Below are positions 42,770-52,354 of a stretch of DNA of 64,000 bases, piece after piece; positions within the stretch are counted from its first letter, which is position 1; every line of letters begins with the position of its first letter. Source of the stretch: Euwallacea fornicatus (Eukaryota > Arthropoda > Insecta > Coleoptera > Curculionidae). Made by a program: the position numbers and the translations under genes. The notes beneath the pieces are model-generated. The model had not been told where the DNA came from. It ran no database searches and saw only the letters and a list, made by a program, of their open reading frames with translations. The stretch spans positions 372,001-436,000 of the forward strand of contig NC_089560.1 of the NCBI RefSeq assembly GCF_040115645.1, in the 5' to 3' direction.

Positions 42770-43307
42770 AAGTGCGTCATTTAAATTTCTTGTTCGTTTT
42801 TTATTATTGTTTAATCGTTTTGATGTGTTTAATAAAATATCGCTTTAAGCATCATTTGTATTTGTCATGCATTGTAATGTTTAAATTCATTTTATTCGAA
42901 AACGAAGCGTCCTAGCATCGTGAACCAAGAGTGTCTTTTTTTTCTGGAAGCGTATATGGTTTCATAATTTTGCATCAGCAACTAAAAAATGGGGCACATA
43001 AAAAAAATCTAGCATTTTTTAACCCCGACACTACCCGTGCAGCACGCCTCTGACGAAATAATTTCCATTCAGCCACATCAGTCAATTGAGGCTTATAAGG
43101 TATAAAATCGTACCAAATTTCATAAAGTTATCTTGCACCGTTTTGGAAATATTTCAAAATTACCATCATCAGAGTTACGTCTTTAAAGAGGCATACCTCA
43201 TTAAGGAAGCATTTTCCGACATTGTTTTATTTAAAGTTTTGGTGTTATTTTTTGACCTAATTTACGTTGTTTAAATATGGTGCTTTAATTTCGGGACACC
43301 CTGTATA

Positions 43308-44401
43308 ATGAATTTTGTGGTAACGAAGCAGCATTTGCGTGAAATTTTACTTTTCTGCTATAATTGGAAGAAAAGCGCAGCTGAAGCCCATCGAATGCTT
43401 GTGGAAGTTTATGGTGACACTGCTCCAACCGATAAATCATGTAGGGAATGGTTTGGACGTTTCAAGGATGGAGATTTTAGTGTTGAAGACAGGCCCCGCT
43501 CGGGACAGCCAAAGAAATTCGAAGACACAGATTTAGAGACATTACTTGATGACGATCGAAGTCAAACGCAAGAGGAGCTTGCAGAATCAATGGGAGTAAC
43601 CCAACAAGCCGTTTCTGTACGATTAAAGGCCATAGTCATGATTCACAAACAAGAGAATTGGGTACCTTATGAACTCAAACCGAGAGACATTGAAAGGCGA
43701 TCATTCACTTGTGAACAACTTCTTTAAAGGCAACGAAGGAAAGGTTTCTTGCATAGGATAGTAACGACCCCAAAAAGAAAAAATACTATACTAAGCCCGG
43801 ACAATCGTTGCCATCCACCTCAACATCAACACCAAAACCAAACATCCATGGTTCGAAGATCATGCTATGTATCTGGTGGGATCAAGGGGAGTTGTTTACT
43901 ATCAGCTACTGCAACCTGGCGATTCCATTACAGGCGATCGGTATCGACTCCAATTAATTCGTTTGAGCCGTGCATTGCGAGAAAAAAGGCCGGAATATGA
44001 AGAAAGACATGATAAAGTTATTTTTCTTCATGACAACGCTCGACCTCATGTCGCTAAAGTTGTCAAAAATTATTTGGAAACGTTAAAATGGGATGTTTTA
44101 CCGCACCCGCCATATTCTCCGGATATTGCTCCTTCAGATTATTGGTTGTTTCGAAGAATGCAGCATGATTTGGCAGGTCACCGGTTCATTTCTCTCGCAG
44201 AAATCGAAACTTGGCTTCAAACTTGGATTGCCTCAAAAGATGAATATCTTTTTCCAGATGGAATTCGAAAATTGCCGGAGAGATGGGAAAAAGTAATAAC
44301 CAGCGATGGCCAATACTTTAATTAATTTGTTCATTCATTTTGTTTACAAATAAATGCATTTTTTAACACAAAAAATGGACCGAATTCATTTGTACTCCCA
44401 A
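43308..44401 (+). pseudogene. Mariner transposase pseudogene (lost first catalytic Asp)
   Basis: From ATG 43308: MNFVVTKQHLREILLF, HTH domains, WVPYELKPRD. A TAA at 43725 interrupts after CEQLL. Near 43765 the sequence reads RIVTTPKRK where relatives read RIVTGDEKWIHYDNPKRK, so about 30 nt carrying the first catalytic Asp are gone. Frames shift again before 43867; the C-terminal part (43867-44322) is open with FLHDNARPH and PPYSPDIAPSDYWLF (DD34D spacing). The right terminus is TGTACTCCCAA at 44401, followed by TA. A left terminus was not found: the DD41D element sits at 41076-43305 and older sequence beyond it lacks the expected TIR. Confidence 0.88.
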
Positions 44402-44403
44402 TA

Positions 44404-44990
44404 GTTACCCAAATTTTAAGTTCTATTAATTTTAATAATAAAAATGAACACACAGAAAAAATAGAAACAATCAAAGAACTAGGATTGAGTCGATTCATTC
44501 ACTAATCCAAGCCCGATATTTCAAGATTCCTCAGAGCGCAAAACTTAACCTATTTTTCTGAAGCACTCACCTAAGGCAATCGAAGAGGAACGCGCAATTA
44601 ATGTTTCTAACCAAGAACTTACGTCGCAACATTCAAAACATTGCAGTTTCTGCAAAAAAAAATGGCCACAACCTTCGAGAGTGTTTCCGAAAATCAGATT
44701 GTTCGGTGCAATTTAATAAAAGAGAAAACTTTAAGCCTGAACCTCGTCAAACACAACTAGAAAAGGTATGCAACTATTGCAAAAATAAAGGACACCTCAT
44801 CAATAAATGTCGGAAACGAGAATACAACAATCGATTTAAACAAAACAACCCAAGAAATACTGGATTTAGGAATTCCGATGAAAACCCTGCACACCAACAT
44901 ATAAATTTAAACTGTCAGCCCCCTTCCCCCCCCCCCCCTCCCGTAAACACCTCACTGGTGGAAATGAACATTCAAGAGTTGTAATATATC
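44404..44990 (+). pseudogene. Errantivirus-like gag with two CCHC knuckles
   Basis: Frames up to 44984 encode nucleocapsid-like sequence with two C-X2-C-X4-H-X4-C knuckles: CSFCKKNGHNLREC near 44645 and CNYCKNKGHLINKC near 44770. A basic Asn/Arg-rich segment and a Pro run (C-homopolymer at 44923-44938) follow. A single extra A in the poly-A run near 44655 shifts frame between the knuckles. This is probably the continuation of the gag whose 5' end is at 40528, displaced by the mariner/DD41D nest. Confidence 0.72.
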
Positions 44991-45013
44991 ACCTCAATTC
45001 AACCCTGTTCAAT

Positions 45014-45389
45014 ATGAACCCAATTCCTAAATCAAGTTCGAAACTTACTAATTCTAATTCTACCAACTCAAATTCAGTTTGGAATCTTACTAAATCATGT
45101 TCTCTTTTCAATTCTTTAAACTCAACCATCAATTCGTTCTTTTCTAAACCAAACCCTACCATCTCTTATTCCATGAAACCAAATTCAGAGATAAGTTCAA
45201 ATGATTCCAATTACACCTTACAAACCTCTGGAAAAATGTCTCAATCCCCATTACCTATATTAATCACACATAAAGGTATGGTATATATCAAGGCACATTT
45301 CCAAGACATTCCAGTCAGGTTCCTAGTTGACACTGGACCAAGTGTTTCATTCATTAAACTTGCCAAATTAAAGCAATCTAAATGTACAT
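45014..45389 (+). pseudogene. Retropepsin-like protease, N-terminal part
   Basis: A Ser/Asn-rich linker is followed by HFQDIPVRFLVDTGPSVSFIKLAK, the aspartic protease active-site block with DTG. It is cut at 45389 by a 313-bp insert; coding resumes at 45703 with YNPSETLSLNSLGP and LPFDGLIGNDCLL, the second half of the protease. Confidence 0.75.
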
Positions 45390-45702
45390 GTCGGTGAATG
45401 ATAATGTTTATGTTTATGTGTATGTTTATGTTTAGTCTTTAAGGCCATTTGTTTATATAAAAAAAGGTGAAGATACCGTAATCGGGATAACTCTTCAATT
45501 GCAGGACATGGTCACGGGAAAACCACGAAAGGGGCAAAAGTGGTGCTGGGGAACAAGGGGATCAAGGGGAGCCCGTGAATTCGTCGATATCTAATAATTA
45601 GTTATAGTCTAGTACTTAGTGTTTTGTGTTAGTTTAGTATCTAAATAATAACCGATCAAAAGAATAATGGAAAAACTGAATAACCCGTGTGTTTCTCCGA
45701 GA
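45390..45702. mobile_element. Unidentified 313-bp insert in protease gene
   Basis: Bounded by tacat at 45385-45389 and 45703-45707, and interrupts a continuous protease frame. It contains a (TTTATG)-like low-complexity run at 45402-45436, a TATATAAAAAAAGG box near 45453 and no ORF. The promoter-like box suggests a solo LTR, but ends are not clear TG...CA with this target duplication. Unassigned. Confidence 0.5.
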
Positions 45703-47817
45703 TACATATAATCCATCCGAAACACTGTCACTAAATAGTCTCGGTCCAAATGCATTGGTTTCCACCATTGGTATTACAAATATACCTTTGAAAATTAATC
45801 GTGAAACATTCAATATAAAATTTCACATTGTCAAGGCGGAATCAAATTTACCATTTGACGGACTAATCGGTAATGACTGTCTTCTAAATCTACCATTTTC
45901 AATTCCTTTACAATTCAACTCTAACCCATCCAATTCAGATACCTACTATCTTCAGCCCAGATCTGAAACTGTTATAGAAGTCGAAATAATCGACCAAAAT
46001 ATAACACAAGGTGTTTGCCCAGAAATCCAAATCTGTAACGGAGTATTCCTAGCAAAATCAATCCTAAAGGTAGAAAATAATAAAAGCATCACCACTATTT
46101 TAATATTACGGACAAATATTTACGGGTAAATTACATCAAGCTGTTATTAGAACCCTTCGATGAAAACAATTCTCTTCTTTTCAAGATCAACGTAGATTTC
46201 AATTTGCAACGAGAAAAAAAAGAACGTATTGATCTTCTAAAGGAAAACCTATGACTAAACCATTTGAATCCTGAAGAGAAATTATCCATTTTAAACACAT
46301 GCATAGAATTTAATATATTTTATTTGCCAAATGACAAATTAACAGCTACAAATGCGGTCAAACGCGATATTACTGTTAGGATCCCGGCACCTATACATTC
46401 AAAAACATACAAATACTCTGAAGTGCATAAGTCAGAAGTAGACGAACCAATAAAGAAGATGCTTGAACAAGGCATTATTCAACCATCTGTGCCTCCTCAT
46501 TCAAGTCCTCTTTGGGTGGTACCCAAAAAACTGGACGCCTCAGATGAAACAAAATGACGTATTGTTATCGACTATCATAAATTAAATGACGTCACCGGAG
46601 GCGATTCCTATCCCTTACCGAACATATATTATATTTTGGACCAATTTGGTCACTCCCAATATTTTACGACCTTAAATCTTGCTTGTGGGTTTCATCCAAG
46701 CGAAGTAAAACCCGAGAACATCCCAAAAACTGCAATTTCCACACCTTTCGGATACTTCGAGTCCACTGGAATACCATTTGGATTAAAAAACTCTCCAAGT
46801 ATCTTTCAGAGACTGATGAACTTTGCTCTCACCGGCCTGCAAGGATTACAATGTTTTGTATATCTTGACGGTAATATTTCGTTTATGCCAGTACAATTAA
46901 GGAACATGAAAGAAAACTAAAAGCCATTTTTGAACGTCTACGTTCCAATCAATTGTTACTTCAACCAGATAAGTGTGAATTCATGAGAAAAGAAGTTCTT
47001 TACTTAAACCATGTTATTAGTGATAAAGTAGCTCCAAATCCAGAAAAAATGAAAGCTATTTCTTCATACCCTACACCTAAGAATCGAAAACAAATCAAAC
47101 AATTTCTCGGTCTAATCGGTTATTACCGGCCATTTATTGAAAACTTTTCTGCCATTGCCAAACCTCTTACTTCACTTCTAGAAAACAATGTACCGTTTAT
47201 TTGGTCTCCTAAAACCCAAGAATCATTCGATATCTTCAAAAGAATTTTGACCACTAATCAAATTCTGCAATATCCTGATTTTGAGAAAACTTTCATATTA
47301 AGGACTGACGCTTCCGACTATGCCATAGACGCTATTCTTTCTCAAGGAGATATCGGAAAGGATCTACTAATTGAATATGCCTCTCGAACAGTAAATAAAG
47401 CTGAAGTAAGTTATAGCACTACGGAGAAAGAAGCACTCGCGGTAATTTGGGCAACAAACCACTTTCGCCCCTATTTATACGAAAGGAAATTCCGAATATT
47501 AACAGATCATCGTCCATTAACCACCTGGTTATTCAATTGTAAAAATCCAAGCAGCCGCCTTCTACAATGACGTCTTAAACTCAAAGAGCATGATTACGAA
47601 ACCGTATACAAGTCAGGCAAAATGAACTCTAGTGCAGATGCCTTATCCAGAAACCCAATTGAAAATCCAGTAATGTCTTTACAGGCCAAGTTTAATCAGA
47701 CATACGATGAGTTCAGAAATTTTAATTACACGAACAATGATCTTCCAAATATCGAAATTATTAAAACGACTTATTTTCCAAATTTCCAAACGTTATATTC
47801 TATTCTAAAGACCTGAA
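45703..47817 (+). pseudogene. Errantivirus-like pol: protease end, RT, RNase H
   Basis: Successive broken frames. They comprise the protease C-terminal half (45703-46129), the RT fingers (46264-46557, KSEVDEPIKKMLEQGIIQPS, VVPKK), the palm (46636-46920) with YFTTLNLACGFH, FGLKNSPSIFQRLM and a catalytic box reading YLDG instead of YLDD, and the connection plus RNase H (46953-47570) with RTDASDYAIDAIL, TTEKEALAVIWA and TDHRPLT. RNase H ends in SSADALSRNP at 47622-47650. Pol then stops near 47816 and a pogo/Tigger element starts at 47959. Integrase is not found, so it was deleted. Confidence 0.83.
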
Positions 47818-47958
47818 CGAAAATAATACATGTTATGAAAGCTTAAAAGGCAGACATGATTTAAACATTTTAACCAATGATACGAACAAGTATGACACAA
47901 TGCATCTAAAAAATTCATCCAACGAACAAACATTTTTAATGATCTCCAAACCCAACTA

Positions 47959-49929
47959 CAGTAGGCGCTCGGCTATATGAACACCCTATTATGTGAACTA
48001 CCCGCTACAGTGAACACTTATTTCAAATAACATCAGGTTCTATAGAGTGAACAGCGTTGATCTCGATTAAGTGAACAAAAATACTAGTTGGCAATATGCA
48101 CTATTAAGGTGGTAACCTGTAACATTTTCCTTCCCACATTAATAGGGACTTCCCCGAAAATGTCGAAAGACTTGAAAGGGACGAAAGGTTAATTTCATCA
48201 GTGTATGGCTTGCCTATACCGCGACAGGTGCACATTTCAAGTTTATGCAAAGTTTATCATTATGAAGCGAAAAGTGTTAACTTTAACAGTGAAAAGCGAC
48301 ATTATAAAAAGTTTAGAGAATGGTTTGAGTGTTACAAGTTTATAAAAAAGTATGGTGTCGCAAAATCTACAATTTATGCTATAAAAAAAATAAATTGAAC
48401 ATGTTGAAGGTAACATCGCAATGTGCGTGTGAAAAATTAAAAAAAAGAACGTTGGAAAAAGGAGAGATGCCTAGAATGGAGAAAAGACTTTATGAATGAT
48501 TTTTCAAACAGAGGTGTAAAAATCTACCAGTTACAAGCGAACTGTTAAAAACCAAAGCTAAGTTATTATACGGGGAATTAAAAGAAAAGAAGTTTTTTGT
48601 CAGTGACGGGTGGTTACAAAATTTTACACGCAGATATGGCATTCGATTTCTGAAAATTTCTGATGAAAAATTGTCGACTAATCCTGAAATGATCGAACCA
48701 TTTAAACAAGATCTGCGTTCCGTCATTGAAAAAGGAAATTTGGTGAATGAACAAATCTAGAATGCAGATGAAACGGACCTTTCCTGGAGATTACTCCCTG
48801 GGAAAACTTTAGTTAAAAGCGATGAAAAATCTTCTCCCGAAAGAAAGGCAGAGAAAGCAAGGCTTACTTTGCTTGCTTATACAAATGCAACTAGAGCACA
48901 TAAAGTTCAACTGCTTGTAATAGGAAAAGCAAAGAATCCGAGATGATTCAAGAACTGTACGCTTCCAGTTGATTATGACTATTCCGCAAAGGCTTGGATG
49001 ACTTCGACCATTTTTGAAAATTGGTTCCACAGAACATTTGTGCCTGAGGTCAGAAGATATTTGAAACAAGTAGGGCTTCCTGCAAAAGCAATTCTACTAT
49101 TGGACAACGCTCCCAGTCATCCTCCGGCAGAGAATCTACGATCAAACGATGGAAATATTTTTGCATTTTATATGCCCCCAAATGTAACGCCACTTATACA
49201 ACCAATGGACCAAAATGTGATCCATATTGCTGAACTATACTACAGGTCAAGTTTGCTATCTTCGATTGTCTCTTTAAAATCTGAAAACTTATCAAAACTC
49301 CTCAAAGAACTGACAATTAAAGGTGCTGTTATAAATCTCTCTCGAGCATGGAGTATACCTCAGGCTGATACGATTAGGAAATGCTTTGTAACCATTCTCA
49401 ACTTTGAAGGAAGTAACAACGAGCAAGATTCTGAAGAAGATATTCCCCTTAGTATTTTGAAGGAACGATATGAAAGTGAGACTAAAGAGCCCGAGCTGGA
49501 AGTTGTAAGTTTACTGAAGGAACTTGACTAACAAGTAGTTTATTCTAAAGATGAGATTCAAAGATGGAACGAGGATTTGGAGGAAGAGTCGCAAAGCAAT
49601 ATTAATGATGACGATTGGGAAAGCAATGAAGATCAAGATGAAGCTCACCAAGAGAAAAAATCAGAAGCTTTGCATGCATTTAATGCGGTTATTCACTGGG
49701 CTGAAAGAAACATGTTCGAAGTTAACGACTTGTTGGTGCTCCGAAAGTGCCGAGACAAAGCACTGCAAAATAATTTGGCAGCGAAGAAAGTCCAAAAACA
49801 TATTACACAATTCTTTAGTAAAATGTAATAAGTACATAACATGAAAATAAAATACTTTTGATTATATGAACAATTTGATATTATGAACACCCTCGGTTTG
49901 AATTAGTTCACATAATCGAGCGCCTACTG
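47959..49929 (+). mobile_element. pogo/Tigger-like transposon, 1971 bp
   Basis: Inverted ends of about 26 bp: CAGTAGGCGCTCGGCTATAT at 47959 and the complement of CAGTAGGCGCTCGATTATGT at 49929, with TA at 47957-47958 and 49930-49931. Extra inverted TGAACAC-type motifs lie inside each end. It sits between pol and env remnants of the errantivirus framework. Confidence 0.92.
48290..49531 (+). pseudogene. pogo/Tigger-like transposase with three stops
   Basis: HTH block KKYGVAKSTIYAIKK (about 48350) is followed by a CENP-B-type HTH (KKFFVSDGWLQNFTRRYGIRF, about 48590) and the DDE_1 domain: first Asp in NADETDLSW (48767), second in LLLDNAPSH (49103), third in IQPMDQNVI (49208), 34 residues between the last two. 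The acidic C-terminus ends at 49529. In-frame stops at 48497 and 48758 replace Trp codons of relatives, with a third at 48944. A frameshift separates the first HTH. A second open frame (49577-49828) may be a continuing C-terminal tail. Confidence 0.87.
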
Positions 49930-49931
49930 TA

Positions 49932-50674
49932 TAATAATTAGGTTCAACTGTTTGAACTCAATGAAAAAAATCTAAATGAAAACGTTGTTAAATTCAATAA
50001 CTTCAGTGAAGACGTTAATGCGAGATTAAATATGCTAAAACGAGGTGCAACTGTTAGCAGAAATATAAACATTTTATCTCTGATGATTTCTGAATTTATT
50101 GAAGAATGCAATACTCAAATCACCTCTATGTTGTTTGCCAAACAAGACATCATTCACCCCTCGATTATAACACCTTCGAAATTACAGACACAACTACAAC
50201 ATGTAAAATTAAATGGAGACTTAAAATTTCCAATTTCTCTTAATAATTTAAAAAACATGTACAAATATCTATTTGTGATATTTCTGACTTACTATACGAT
50301 CATGAAAACATTATCTACGTTATTAAAATACCTTTAACTCACGAAAGGTTATTTAAGCTCTACAATTTAATTCCACTCCCCATAAAACATCAAAGTTCCA
50401 CCTTATATTTCTACATAGGTCCTTTCTACCCCCTTTTTACTACTTAATACGACGAAAACATACTACAGTCGATTGAGAGATTTATCAAATTGTAAGAAGA
50501 TATGTGAGGAGGACTACGTCTGTTCGAAAGCATCCATACACTTACTACCAGAAAGACCAGTGTGTTAAACGATACTTCGGATTCAAACCACCATTGATAA
50601 ACTACCAGAAGACTGTCCGGTACGAAACATTCACGCCGAATTGGAAATTTGGCACCTTTTATCGCCAAATAAGT
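49932..50674 (+). pseudogene. Errantivirus env-like ectodomain remnant, left part
   Basis: Directly after the Tigger element. Residues 49932-50337 form a heptad-rich segment (KQDIIHPSIITPSKLQTQLQ, the conserved env block after the fusion region). Other frames to 50674 carry a YNLIPLP-type motif near 50370 and a Cys-containing stretch (CKKICEEDYVC) near 50490. Env is interrupted at 50675 by a solo LTR that itself carries a Tc1 nest, and a further env-like piece appears at 58888. Non-functional. Confidence 0.6.
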
Positions 50675-50943
50675 TGTGGCGGTGCCAGCTAAGCGCCAAG
50701 CTGTCAACTGTCAGACTATGACAGTTTGACGTGCACCAGAGCAACCTGTCGATTCCCTAGGCGATTCAAACAGCGTCTCCAGAACTTCCGACGGGACGTT
50801 CCAGAAGGTTCGGCCGGAAGGGTATAATAGGCAGGGTTGCGCAACAACGCACCCTTTCACATCTGCGACGCTTCTTTGTCTCGACACGGTGAACAAATTA
50901 ATTGTATACAGCTAAATATAAGTTTATTGCATAGTATGTAATA
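50675..50943 (+). repeat. Old Kabuki/CsRn1-type solo LTR, left part
   Basis: Begins TGTGGCGGTGCCAGC and shares blocks with the young LTR at 51100 (TGTGGCGG, CAGAACTTCCG-like, CCGGAAGGGTA, then the GCGCAACAACGCACCC region), but it is clearly diverged. It is cut at 50943 by the Tc1 whose TA flank is at 50944-50945. The right part continues at 58803-58887. Confidence 0.72.
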
Positions 50944-51099
50944 TACACTACCGCTCAAAACTATTTGGGCATGCTTATTTTATCGTATTATTTAAATAAA
51001 AAGGTAGTACAAGTATACTCATTGAATACATTTAATTACTTTTCTCTAGAATAGTATTTTTATATAAAACTATAACAATTAATATTAGTTTGAAGACGT

Positions 51100-51572
51100 T
51101 GTGGCGGAGCTGACAGCGGAGAAACTGTCATCTGTCAGGCTTGTCAATGTGACGTACACTAGGGTGACCTTTCGGTTCCCTAGGTACTCCAGAACCCGGT
51201 GTAAAATCTTCCCCTAGCACTTCCGGCAGGTCATTCTAGAACATTCCGCCGGAAGGGTAGTAAAGAGCCTGGGTTAATCCGCACCTGCGCGGATCCCTTT
51301 TCTTTGTTCTAAGAAGGGCCATCTGGGAACAACGAAAGACACAAGGACTCCCTCCTAGTTCTCGACACGGACGGTTAGATTTCTAAGCATCGCGCTCCAT
51401 ATATTGTTTTCATTTTCTTTTCCTTTTACAATCATTTGTGTTAACTAATTTTTACAATATATACATTTTGTTTATTTACATAAGTGCCCAGCCTTTTCTA
51501 CAACCTCCACAAACTCAAGTCGGTTATTGAAAGCGCCTTACACGAAAACCCCACGCGCACCAATCACCGACA
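51100..51572 (+). repeat. 5' LTR of Kabuki-type element
   Basis: 473 bp, TG...CA ends. AT-rich 3' half with TATATATTG-like boxes (about 51400-51475) could hold the promoter. Partner at 55598-56070. Confidence 0.93.
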
Positions 51573-51574
51573 AT

Positions 51575-51584
51575 TGGTGACCCC
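51575..51584 (+). promoter_or_regulatory. Primer-binding site, tRNA-Trp type
   Basis: TGGTGACCCC lies 2 bp after the 5' LTR and is complementary to a tRNA 3' end GGGGTCACCA, as in eukaryotic tRNA-Trp. Match is about 10 nt, then diverges. CsRn1-clade elements are known to use tRNA-Trp. Confidence 0.72.
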
Positions 51585-51619
51585 TATATTGAACGCACAA
51601 GGAGCCCCAACAAGAGTCC

Positions 51620-52354
51620 ATGGCGTCGCCCCAACCAACTATAGCCTGCAACCCAGACGAGGCGACAACTGAATCATCCCAGGTGGGCAGACTCTCCGTA
51701 CGGGCCCCACCGTTTTGGAAGTCCAACCCCAAGTCATGGTTCATGACGCTTGAGTCTCAATTCGTTCTGGCCCACATCTCAAGCGACCAGACAAAATTCC
51801 ACCACGTGGTCGCTGCGGTAGCCCCAGAAATACTGGACCAGATTTCAGACTTCATGGAGAACCCACCCATCAGCAACAGGCTCAGGAGGCTACTCTCACG
51901 GATGGACCCTGGCGACAAGAAGCCCTCGCACCTCCTGAACGAGATGAGGAGCCTAGGGGGGTCAGCGGTCTCGTCAGAGGTCCTAAAGACCTTGTGGATG
52001 CAACAGCTGCCCACCTCAATCCAGTCCATTTTGGCCGGCAGCAGCGAACCTTTGAACAAAATGGCGGACCTGGCCGACAAGATCGCTGACATAGTGCAGC
52101 CACACGTCTGCACCGTCCAAGCGTCCCCCCCAGAGACACCATCCCCTCGGTCGTCAGATAGGATAAGTAGGCTGGAGAGAGGTTTGGAGCGACTGACCAG
52201 GGAGGTGAGAAGTCGGAGCAAGTCCAGAACGCGGCCCAAGCGGACCGAAGCGGGACCGACACCGACGAACCCTGGAACCTGTTGGTATCACCGGAAGTTT
52301 AAGGACAAGGCCGAAAAATGCACCAAACCCTGCAGTTTCCTTCCGGGAAACTAA
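51620..52354 (+). CDS. Gag of Kabuki/CsRn1-type element, 244 aa
   Basis: ATG at 51620, 35 bp past the PBS. The N-terminal capsid-like domain has FWKSNPKSWFMTLESQF (residues about 32-48) and LLSRMDPGDKKPSHLLNEMR. Then comes an Arg/Ser-rich basic stretch (about 185-215) and a C-terminal CWYHRKFKDKAEKCTKPC with Cys/His spacing C-X2-H-X9-C-X3-C, the CHCC motif reported for the CsRn1 clade instead of the usual CCHC knuckle. Gag should assemble particles and bind RNA. Its 3' end overlaps pol by 37 nt in a different frame (pol is -1 relative to gag), so pol is probably made by -1 frameshifting. Confidence 0.92.
   Translation: MASPQPTIACNPDEATTESSQVGRLSVRAPPFWKSNPKSWFMTLESQFVLAHISSDQTKFHHVVAAVAPEILDQISDFMENPPISNRLRRLLSRMDPGDKKPSHLLNEMRSLGGSAVSSEVLKTLWMQQLPTSIQSILAGSSEPLNKMADLADKIADIVQPHVCTVQASPPETPSPRSSDRISRLERGLERLTREVRSRSKSRTRPKRTEAGPTPTNPGTCWYHRKFKDKAEKCTKPCSFLPGN

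Larger units (their letters stand above)
41076..43305 (+). mobile_element. Intact DD41D long-TIR transposon with intron, 2230 bp
   Basis: Starts TACAGGGTGTCCCG and ends CGGGACACCCTGTA, with TA at 41074-41075 and 43306-43307. TIRs are 455 bp each (41076-41530 and 42851-43305) and appear identical; the same 62-codon frame can be translated from both. The single gene becomes one open frame after removal of a 59-nt GT-AG intron. The right end lies 2 bp before the start codon of a mariner pseudogene at 43308. This is the most complete member of the family in the window. Confidence 0.95.

Noticed and set aside
41107..43274. Two identical 62-codon ORFs (41107-41295 minus and 43086-43274 plus)
   Set aside because: They are the same piece of the DD41D terminal inverted repeat read twice; no start context or domain. 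Used instead as evidence of TIR identity.
45402..45436. TTTATG-like tandem run as a telomeric or satellite array
   Set aside because: Only a few imperfect units inside a 313-bp insert; too short and irregular for a satellite.
51757..52262. Minus-strand ORFs opposite gag of the Kabuki-type element
   Set aside because: Antisense shadows of an intact gag; no homology recognised.
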